Shown: positions 1-5,430 of the stretch, one piece after another
Layout: every line of letters starts with the position of its first letter
How positions within the stretch are numbered: the stretch's first letter is position 1
NCBI GenBank assembly: GCA_030727885.1
Contig: JANRAT010000017.1
Coordinates: forward strand, 1-5,430
Reading direction: 5' to 3'
Source: Rhodospirillales bacterium
Lineage (GTDB): Bacteria > Pseudomonadota > Alphaproteobacteria > Rhodospirillales > Casp-alpha2
DNA: 5,430 nucleotides
Position numbers and translations under genes: made by a program
The notes under the pieces: model-generated
What the model saw: the letters and a program-made list of their open reading frames with translations, nothing else
Database searches by the model: none
What the model was told of the DNA's origin: nothing

Positions 1-1
1 G

Positions 2-595
2 ATATGCTTCGTGCTGTTTCGAAAACAGCCGGGGAATTTGCCAAAGCTTCTGGCATTGGTTCTGGTGGTATTCACGCTGACGGCGCCGATTTCCATGCCC
101 CTTGTCCTTGACCGGATTGCCGTCGTTTTTTTTGATGATCAGACAAAAGCACATCAAGCAGCGGACCAGGGCAGTCTCGTCGGATCCCTTGTTCATCGCT
201 ATCATATATGGCGGTTTGCTAGCGATGCAGCTGCAAAGAAGCCTTTTCTCGGCTGGGGGTTTGATGCGTCGCGATCTCTGCCGGGTGGGCACGAATCCTT
301 TGCAAAAGGTGCCGAAATGCTGCCTCTGCATCCGCATAATGCAATCCTGCAGGTCTGGCTTGAATTGGGTGTGCCGGGGTTAATCATCCTCGCTATGATT
401 TTATGGCGGGCTTATCTGCCGGAGGGATGGGAGTTGTTTTCCAAGCGTGAAACTCTGCTTCGTGCCGTGACCACCACGGTCATCTTGATCGCAGCCAATG
501 CGACGTTCGGCATGTGGCAATCGTGGTGGATGGCGTCAATCGCGCTGGCCATGGCCTCTATGTCTTTGTGGCATGAGGATCAGGTGTCCTCATGA
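2..595 (+). CDS. O-antigen ligase / Wzy-type polymerase family membrane protein, C-terminal part (5' end outside window)
   Basis: This is an integral inner-membrane protein of the Wzy_C (O-antigen ligase-like) family, which either polymerises lipid-linked repeat units or transfers a finished glycan to an acceptor on the periplasmic side. The frame is open to the window edge without a stop, and the GTG at 11 is probably internal, so only about the last 197 residues are seen. Visible parts are a hydrophobic helix (about nt 47-109), a long soluble loop with RYHIWRFA and PFLGWGF typical of the family's large periplasmic loop, then LHPHN (HPHN at nt 329-340). The second His of HPHN begins an exact match to the WaaL-type signature H[NSQ]-x9-GxxG, ending in GVPG. 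Hydrophobic helices follow at about nt 368-418 and 464-571. The stop overlaps the start of the methyltransferase gene by 4 bp (ATGA). Ligase and polymerase cannot be told apart from this fragment. The repeat-unit enzymes around it fit either role. Confidence 0.85.
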   Translation: MCFVLFRKQPGNLPKLLALVLVVFTLTAPISMPLVLDRIAVVFFDDQTKAHQAADQGSLVGSLVHRYHIWRFASDAAAKKPFLGWGFDASRSLPGGHESFAKGAEMLPLHPHNAILQVWLELGVPGLIILAMILWRAYLPEGWELFSKRETLLRAVTTTVILIAANATFGMWQSWWMASIALAMASMSLWHEDQVSS

Positions 596-1575
596 TGGAT
601 CAGGTATTTGATATTCTGGCTTGCCCGCATTGCCAGGCAGCGCTTGCCTACAATGAGGCCGAGAACGCCGATGCGCAGCGCGATCTTGTTTGTACAGCCT
701 GCGGCCGGGATTATCCGATCGTCCGCGGCATCCCCAGATTCATCGGACAGCGTGAGAATTACGCCGAGAACTTTGGTACCCAGTGGCGCACCTATCGCAC
801 CGTGCAGATCGATCGCCTGTCCGGGCACAAACTGTCGGAAACCCGGTTTGTGAATGACACACGCTGGGACAAGGACTGGATCAAGGGAAAGCTGATCCTT
901 GATGCCGGATGCGGCGCAGGTCGTTTCAGTGATGTCATGGCGCAGTTTGGTGCCAACGTGGTAGCTTGTGATCTGTCGAGTGCTGTTGAAGCCTGCCGGG
1001 AGACCGCAGCGGAAACCACGGGAGCCAGCATTGATCGTGGCACAGTGTCTGTGATGCAGGCTGACCTTACGGCGTTGCCGTTCAAGGAAGGCAGTTTTGA
1101 TGCGATACACTGCGCCGGGGTTATACAGCACACCCATGATCCGGAACTGGTGATGCAGGCCTTGATCAAATATCTCAAACCGGGCGGGCGGGTGTTCTAT
1201 AATTTCTATGAACAATCCCCCTACAGCGATTTGCAACTCATCAAGAGGCTTCTCAGACTGACGACGCCATCATGGCCGTTCGGCATCCTGCAGGGCTTTT
1301 GTCAGGCACTGTGCGCCGTGTTTTTCCTGCCGTCGGTGGTGATGGCGAAGATTCCAGTCGTGCGGGCTTTTAATCGTTACCTGCCGGTCTGTTCGGTACA
1401 TCCGCAAGGGATACCTCTGGCACAGCAATACAAGATGACGCTGCTTGATACCATCGACTGGTATGGTCCTGTTTACGAACAACGCCAGAACCATCTCGAG
1501 GTCGCAGCTCTTTTACGCGAACAGGGGCTACATGACGTTGAAAGTGATGCCGGTCGTGCCTGGGGCCGTCGCTGA
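592..1575 (+). CDS. SAM-dependent methyltransferase with N-terminal Trm112-like zinc-ribbon domain
   Basis: This 327-residue protein should transfer a methyl group from S-adenosylmethionine, probably to a sugar or glycan intermediate in the cytoplasm. Residues 1-52 form a Trm112-like zinc ribbon with CPHC (C11, C14) and CTAC (C34, C37), followed by the usual YPIVRGIPRF. The class I Rossmann domain follows: motif I DAGCGAGR (104-111), an acidic residue ending strand 2 (D127), the motif around QADLTALPF (156-164), GVIQHTHDP (176-184) and KPGG (196-199). After the catalytic core lies a hydrophobic stretch (about 229-252) and a C-terminal tail ending in basic residues. The start at 592 overlaps the upstream stop (ATGA). 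A second ATG at 595 is equally usable, with AGG at 582-584 at a reasonable distance from both. The stop TGA shares its last base with the next ATG. The fold and cofactor are well supported. The substrate is inferred only from the polysaccharide context, and a methyl donor role on another carrier cannot be excluded. Confidence 0.88.
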   Translation: MMDQVFDILACPHCQAALAYNEAENADAQRDLVCTACGRDYPIVRGIPRFIGQRENYAENFGTQWRTYRTVQIDRLSGHKLSETRFVNDTRWDKDWIKGKLILDAGCGAGRFSDVMAQFGANVVACDLSSAVEACRETAAETTGASIDRGTVSVMQADLTALPFKEGSFDAIHCAGVIQHTHDPELVMQALIKYLKPGGRVFYNFYEQSPYSDLQLIKRLLRLTTPSWPFGILQGFCQALCAVFFLPSVVMAKIPVVRAFNRYLPVCSVHPQGIPLAQQYKMTLLDTIDWYGPVYEQRQNHLEVAALLREQGLHDVESDAGRAWGRR

Positions 1576-3473
1576 TGTGCGGCATTGCCGGCATCATCGG
1601 GCTGCGCGCGGTCAATGCCGGTGCGGTCAAAGCCATGACCGCCCTTATGGCGCATCGCGGCCCTGACGGTGAAGGCATCTGGTCTTCACCTGACCAACAG
1701 GTCTGTTTCGGTCATCGGCGTCTGGCGATCATAGATATCAGCGATCACGGCGCACAGCCGATGCACAGTCCTGACGCGACACTGACCATCACTTATAACG
1801 GCGAGATTTATAATTACCGTGAACTGCAAAGCGAGCTTATGGCGCTCGGCGTATCGTTCACGACCGAAAGCGATACGGAAGTTCTGCTTGCTGCCTATCG
1901 CCAGTGGGGCGATGCGTGTCTGCAAAAGCTCAACGGCATGTTCGCGTTTGCCATTCACGACAGTGTGCGAAAGGTGATTTTTTGCGCCCGTGACCGTTTT
2001 GGCGAGAAACCGTTTCTGTTTGTAGAAAAAGACGGGTTTGTCGCTTTTGCTTCCGAGTACAAGGCACTCCTGACGTTGCAGAGTGTCGAAGCCGAAATCG
2101 ATGATGAGCGATTGATGCGGTTTTTTGTCGATGCAACCTCGTCGCTGGATCAGGAACGCGAGAGCGTTTTCAGGGACATCCAGCAGTTGCGCGGCGGTGA
2201 AAAAATGCTCATCGATCTACGAACCCTGTCGTGCCATGTGGAGGCGTATTGGCAGGCGCCGCCGGTCGGGCAACCACGAACAATCTCGCCCGAAGATGCA
2301 GCCCAGCATTTCCGGGAATTGCTTGAGGATTCAATCAAGCTGCGGATGCGCAGCGATGTGCCGCTTGGATCATGTTTGTCGGGTGGGCTGGATTCCTCGG
2401 CGATCACCTGCATTGCACGCACGCAGGCCGGGGACAGTACTCCCTATCATGTATTTACCGGGCGCTTTCCGGGCACGGCAGCGGATGAAGGGGTCTGGGC
2501 ACAGATGGTTGTCGATGCAACCGGCGCCAATCAGCATGAAACCTTTCCAACCGGTGACAGTCTCATCGCAGATCTGGACGCTTTTATCTGGATGAATGAG
2601 CTGCCGGTCGACAGCGCCAGCCAATACGCCCAGTGGTGCGTCTTTAAACTGGCCCATGAAAATGGTGTGACGGTTCTGCTGGACGGGCAGGGAAGTGACG
2701 AAATCCTTGGCGGTTACGAGCAGTACTTTGCCAACTACATCATTTCCAGAAATCAGGCGGGCACGCTGGATGACAGCGAAAAAGCCGCTATCGAAACTCG
2801 TTATCCAATGGCGCTTTCAATGCACCGGAGTCGCTGGAAAACGGCGATACCGTTCGTTGTTCGCAATACACTCGCACATCTTTTGAATCGTGGCAGCAGT
2901 GTGCTGTTCGGCATGAATGGGCAATGGGCGTCCCGTGTTGCTGCCAAAGGTGAGCCTGCCGATGCCCAATTGCCGTTGATGGAGGCATTGCGCAAGGATG
3001 CTTGTAACGGCTTTCTGGCAACGCTGCTTCGTTATGGCGACCGTAATTCTATGGCGCATTCCCGTGAAGTCCGATTGCCGTTTTGTGATCACCGGATTTT
3101 GGAATTCATCACGACACTGCCGGTTGAATACCTGATGGGGGATGCCGAAACCAAACACTTGCTGAGACACGCGATGCAGGACGTTGTGCCGGAAGGCGTG
3201 CGAACGCGCTGGTTGAAACAGGGCTTCCAACCGCCGATCAGTCACTGGCTGACAGGTTCTCTGGGGGCGCTGGCGGATGAGGTGTTCTCGAGCCCGGCGT
3301 TCTCATCCAGTCGTTACTGGGATGCCGGCTGGTGGCAAAAAGCGCTGAAAAGATTCCGGAATGGTGAAAAAAACCTGGCTACAGCCATCTGGAAACCCTT
3401 GATCTGCCAGCTCTGGCAGGAGCGATTTGTCGCCCGTGCCAAAGCCTTGCCGGCGATCAGCCCGTTCGCTTAG
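1575..3473 (+). CDS. asnB: asparagine synthase (glutamine-hydrolysing)-type amidotransferase
   Basis: This complete 632-residue enzyme couples glutamine hydrolysis to ATP-dependent amidation of a carboxylate. The N-terminal class II glutaminase domain begins MCGIAGIIG, with the nucleophile Cys2 exposed after Met removal, then HRGPDG (27-32), HRRLAIID (47-54), YNGEIYNY (74-81), SDTE (99-102) and ARDRFGEKP (138-146). The C-terminal synthetase domain carries the PP-loop SGGLDSS (269-275), DGQGSDE (370-376) and a family-typical RYGDRNSMAHSREVRLPF (486-503). All key motifs are intact, so it should be active. It is longer than E. coli AsnB (about 550 residues) and matches the 610-650-residue class often found in polysaccharide and exosortase clusters. 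In some O-antigen loci such proteins (WbpS-like) are proposed to amidate uronic acids, and that role is my inference here in place of free asparagine synthesis. The start overlaps the methyltransferase stop, with a weak GGGG at 1562-1565 as ribosome site. The stop overlaps that of the convergent glycosyltransferase gene. The symbol denotes the family only. Confidence 0.93.
   Translation: MCGIAGIIGLRAVNAGAVKAMTALMAHRGPDGEGIWSSPDQQVCFGHRRLAIIDISDHGAQPMHSPDATLTITYNGEIYNYRELQSELMALGVSFTTESDTEVLLAAYRQWGDACLQKLNGMFAFAIHDSVRKVIFCARDRFGEKPFLFVEKDGFVAFASEYKALLTLQSVEAEIDDERLMRFFVDATSSLDQERESVFRDIQQLRGGEKMLIDLRTLSCHVEAYWQAPPVGQPRTISPEDAAQHFRELLEDSIKLRMRSDVPLGSCLSGGLDSSAITCIARTQAGDSTPYHVFTGRFPGTAADEGVWAQMVVDATGANQHETFPTGDSLIADLDAFIWMNELPVDSASQYAQWCVFKLAHENGVTVLLDGQGSDEILGGYEQYFANYIISRNQAGTLDDSEKAAIETRYPMALSMHRSRWKTAIPFVVRNTLAHLLNRGSSVLFGMNGQWASRVAAKGEPADAQLPLMEALRKDACNGFLATLLRYGDRNSMAHSREVRLPFCDHRILEFITTLPVEYLMGDAETKHLLRHAMQDVVPEGVRTRWLKQGFQPPISHWLTGSLGALADEVFSSPAFSSSRYWDAGWWQKALKRFRNGEKNLATAIWKPLICQLWQERFVARAKALPAISPFA
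3404..3419. repeat. perfect 7-bp inverted repeat near the end of the amidotransferase gene
   Basis: CTGCCAG (3404-3410) and CTGGCAG (3413-3419) are perfect reverse complements separated by CT. They can form a strong hairpin with a 4-nt loop once the innermost pair opens. The repeat lies inside the amidotransferase coding sequence, about 50 bp before the convergent stop codons. No T-run follows on either strand, so it is not a canonical intrinsic terminator. It could still slow polymerase or protect mRNA 3' ends, or it may be chance from the codons for ICQLWQ. Confidence 0.5.
3470..3473. other. convergent overlapping stop codons of the two operons
   Basis: The plus-strand TTAG carries the amidotransferase stop TAG (3471-3473), and on the minus strand it carries the glycosyltransferase stop TAA (3472-3470). 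The two converging transcription units therefore share 3'-end sequence with no spacer. Any terminator for one must lie inside the coding sequence of the other. Confidence 0.9.
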
Positions 3474-4612
3474 TTCAGGATGTTTTGATACATCGCAATG
3501 GCGCGGTCGACATAGCCATCCCAACCAAGTGCGCTATTCGTCGTCGCAAGCGCGGCCGCGCCCAAGTCTGACCGCAAACCCGCATTTTCGACAAGCCTGA
3601 GCAAGGCATTACTGAGCGCCGTTTCGTCATTGTAGGGAACGATCATGCCGTTCTTGCCATCGGTGATCAGATCACCGGCACCGACCTGATCGGATATGAC
3701 CACCGGCAATCCTGATGCCATGGCCTCCAGCACCACCATGCCAAAGCCTTCTTCGGCGGAGGGTAGACAGAATATATCGGCGGATTGATAGGCCTGGTGA
3801 ATGTCGTTACGCGACATTGTGCCTTTAAAGGTGACGTTTTTTATCGGTAGTTTATTCAGCGCGGCCTGGAAATCGACGTCGACAGGACCGACGCAGACCA
3901 GCTCCGCCGCGCTGCTGATTTTTGCAAAAGCACCGAGCAAAGGCGCGATGCCTTTTCTGGCACTGATCTCGCCGACAAAAAGGATTTTCGGCACAGGGTT
4001 GCTCACGGGTGTCCGGGGTGGTGCAAATTGACTGACATCAACACCCAGTCGATTGACGTAAATTTTTTCACGAGGAATGCCATAGCGGACGAATGAAGCC
4101 GCTGCGATTTCAGATGGGACCATGATGGCGTCGCAGGCATCATACTCCATAAGTTCGCGTTCAATGATCTCGCCGGGTGTTGGCGCCGCAATGATGCCAA
4201 GGGATTCGTTGGCGGCAGCCAGCATTTCTGACTGATGCGAAATATGGGTAGAGCCGCGCTCGATAATCACACGCATACCCTTGTCGTGGGCAACGGGTAT
4301 GGCTTCAAGGGTTGCCGAACTCCAGCCAACCAGAATATCGGCATTGGAGTCTTTGAGGCTGCTGGCAACGGTTGCGGCAAACTTTTTGGCAACCGTGACA
4401 TTGACAGCTGCCCTGTTGGTGAGTTTTGGCCCAAAGCGTCGCCAGAGTTCCAGTAGCGGTGCCGTTGCAAGGGGAACCTGATTGCCAATGACGCGCCTGA
4501 CCGCAAAGCCCGGGTAGGTCGTCTGCAAACATTCAAGAATGCCATGCCGATGCAGACCCTGCGCCAGTTCAAATGCGTGAAAACGTCCGTGAACGGCAAT
4601 ACGTACTTTCAT
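3470..4612 (-). CDS. glycosyltransferase family 4 (GT-B fold)
   Basis: This complete 380-residue cytoplasmic or membrane-associated glycosyltransferase should transfer a sugar from a nucleotide donor to a growing lipid-linked oligosaccharide. The N-terminal acceptor domain starts MKVRIAVHGRFHAFELAQ, and ERGSTHISHQ (118-127) is a pattern seen in a subset of GT4 enzymes. The C-terminal donor domain has ILFVGEISARKG (210-221, with R219/K220 in the position that usually contacts the donor phosphates), VTFKGTMSR (260-268) and the retaining-enzyme EX7E motif (E288 to E296 in EEGFGMVVLE), then GLPVV and GKNGMIV. I chose the start at 4612 because translation from it begins with the family's first beta strand, a GAGCAGG-like ribosome site lies just upstream, and it overlaps the preceding stop as ATGA. 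The frame stays open up to 4963, but that extension is Cys/Arg-rich, resembles no protein and lies over the neighbouring gene. Donor and acceptor sugars cannot be assigned. Confidence 0.92.
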   Translation of the reverse strand: MKVRIAVHGRFHAFELAQGLHRHGILECLQTTYPGFAVRRVIGNQVPLATAPLLELWRRFGPKLTNRAAVNVTVAKKFAATVASSLKDSNADILVGWSSATLEAIPVAHDKGMRVIIERGSTHISHQSEMLAAANESLGIIAAPTPGEIIERELMEYDACDAIMVPSEIAAASFVRYGIPREKIYVNRLGVDVSQFAPPRTPVSNPVPKILFVGEISARKGIAPLLGAFAKISSAAELVCVGPVDVDFQAALNKLPIKNVTFKGTMSRNDIHQAYQSADIFCLPSAEEGFGMVVLEAMASGLPVVISDQVGAGDLITDGKNGMIVPYNDETALSNALLRLVENAGLRSDLGAAALATTNSALGWDGYVDRAIAMYQNILN

Positions 4613-5430
4613 CTGGCCTGCTCGATCATGCTTTGCATGATGGCTCTCAGTCGTTCGGTTTGCGCTGCCCAGGAATATGCATCGATTTTTGTGCTTCGCA
4701 CAGGGCCAGTCTGCTTGGCCGATGCTTCGAGTGCATTGGCTACAGCCGATGCATCGTGGCAGCGGTGCAATATGCCGCCTGTTGCCTCGGCAATTCTGAC
4801 GGCTTCGGCACTTTCGCCGGGGACAACTAAGATGGGTCGCGCGGCGGCGAGCAATTCCGGCAGTTTCTGCTGAAACAGGCTGGACGGGTTGGCAATGTAG
4901 GCATTTACACGTGCCGTTGCCTGCAAGTCGCTGAGGCTCGCACTGTCTAAAAAGCCAAGGCACTCAACGGCACAGATTCCCTTCAGGGATGCCGTGGCAT
5001 GCAGGAATTTTTCTGTTTCGTTGCCAGCATAAACCAGTGTTGGTGCAGTGTCTGACGGCGATGCCACCACTGCCTGACGAACGCCTTCAATAAAAGTGTC
5101 GAGGTTTTGCTCGGCATACAGGCTGCCGCTGAGAACAATCTTGTCGGTAATGACTGATGGTAATTTTGAGCTGTGTTTGGCGTGATCATAACCGCTGTAA
5201 ATCACCGTTTTATTCTGGCTGAACCAGCGGTTGGCTTCGTCCCGGTGTGCCTCGGAATAAACCGTCATGTGGGCCATGTCAGCAAAGCGCTGTGCTGTCA
5301 GCTTGCGAAATCCGTATGGAACAAAGGCCCGCCAGTTATCCTTCAAGTCTGCAATCCAGGGGCAGTTGGCTTGACGCGCAAGGCTTTGTGCAATTGACCA
5401 GGCATCGGTGTTGCCGAATGTCGCCAACAC
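4609..5430 (-). CDS. glycosyltransferase family 4-like protein, C-terminal two thirds (5' end outside window)
   Basis: This is a GT-B fold glycosyltransferase whose beginning lies beyond the right edge. The GTG at the very edge falls within the family's typical 'VLATFG' strand and so is not the true start. Of the 273 residues seen, the first 80 or so are the end of the N-terminal domain: PWIADLKDNW (24-33), then TVYSE (56-60), and VIYSGYD leading into the linker. The C-terminal Rossmann domain follows with KIVLSGSLY (97-105), TLVYAGNETE (131-140), VECLGFLD (155-162) and QQKLPELLAAARPILVVPG (187-205). In this last block the usual first Glu of the EX7E motif is Ser (S184) while the second is kept (E192). 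That pattern occurs in WbuB-like GT4 enzymes. About 100-130 N-terminal residues are probably missing. It is read before, and overlaps by 4 bp, the other glycosyltransferase gene, so the two probably act in consecutive steps on the same glycan. No specificity can be assigned. Confidence 0.85.
   Translation of the reverse strand: MLATFGNTDAWSIAQSLARQANCPWIADLKDNWRAFVPYGFRKLTAQRFADMAHMTVYSEAHRDEANRWFSQNKTVIYSGYDHAKHSSKLPSVITDKIVLSGSLYAEQNLDTFIEGVRQAVVASPSDTAPTLVYAGNETEKFLHATASLKGICAVECLGFLDSASLSDLQATARVNAYIANPSSLFQQKLPELLAAARPILVVPGESAEAVRIAEATGGILHRCHDASAVANALEASAKQTGPVRSTKIDAYSWAAQTERLRAIMQSMIEQAR

Noticed and set aside
580..1236. 218-codon open frame antisense to the methyltransferase
   Set aside because: It lies opposite clear zinc-ribbon and SAM-binding motifs, has no recognisable domain and is best explained as a shadow of the codon bias of the real gene.
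2125..2595. 156-codon open frame in another + frame within the amidotransferase gene
   Set aside because: It overlaps the conserved PP-loop coding region, is rich in Arg/Cys/Ser and resembles no protein family.
2817..3245. 142-codon antisense open frame in the amidotransferase gene
   Set aside because: It overlaps the conserved synthetase domain, has no recognisable motif, and no convincing ribosome site was seen.
3550..3561. 12-bp GC palindrome GCGCGGCCGCGC (contains a NotI site)
   Set aside because: It encodes an Ala-rich stretch (GAAALA) in a GC-rich gene, has no loop or T-tract, and is likely chance from codon use.
4544..4873. 109-codon + strand open frame opposite the glycosyltransferase junction
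   Set aside because: It is antisense to two well-supported overlapping glycosyltransferase genes and shows no domain signature.
4613..4963. N-terminal extension of the 380-residue glycosyltransferase up to position 4963
   Set aside because: The extension is Cys/Arg/His-rich with no fold-like pattern, lies antiphase over the well-supported upstream glycosyltransferase, and the real family N-terminus begins at 4612.

Overview
The window is a fully coding piece of a bacterial surface-polysaccharide gene cluster (O-antigen, capsule or exopolysaccharide). It holds five genes, two of them cut by the window edges. The moderate-to-high GC content and the protein styles (Trm112-like/SAM methyltransferase, a long AsnB-type amidotransferase, a GT4 enzyme with an ERGSTH motif) suggest a Gram-negative proteobacterium. 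An alphaproteobacterium is my best guess, but no taxonomic marker is present and this is inference only.

The left block (about 1-3473, + strand) is a tightly packed operon. It starts with the C-terminal part of an O-antigen ligase/polymerase-family membrane protein (Wzy_C type). Next comes a SAM-dependent methyltransferase with an N-terminal zinc-ribbon (Trm112-like) domain. The block ends with a complete 632-residue glutamine-dependent asparagine synthetase-like amidotransferase. Start and stop codons overlap at both internal junctions (ATGA at 592-595 and TGATG at 1573-1577), so translational coupling is likely.

The right block (3470-5430, - strand) holds two GT-B fold family 4 glycosyltransferases transcribed toward the left block. 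The upstream one is cut by the window end. Its stop overlaps the start of the second gene (ATGA, 4609-4612), so these two also form an operon.

The two blocks converge tail to tail, and their stop codons overlap by 4 bp (3470-3473). There is no intergenic DNA anywhere in the window, so there are no promoters, riboswitches, RNA genes, mobile elements or CRISPR arrays to report.

Taken together, the glycosyltransferases would build a lipid-linked repeat unit, the methyltransferase and amidotransferase would decorate it or its precursors (plausibly O-methylation and uronic-acid amidation), and the membrane protein would polymerise it or transfer it to an acceptor. The families are recognisable. 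The substrates and the assembled glycan are not determinable from sequence alone. I did not find evidence of a wholly new kind of system. The most unusual points are the overlapping convergent stops, a perfect hairpin just before them, the hydrophobic segment in the methyltransferase, and the pairing of methyltransferase with amidotransferase.
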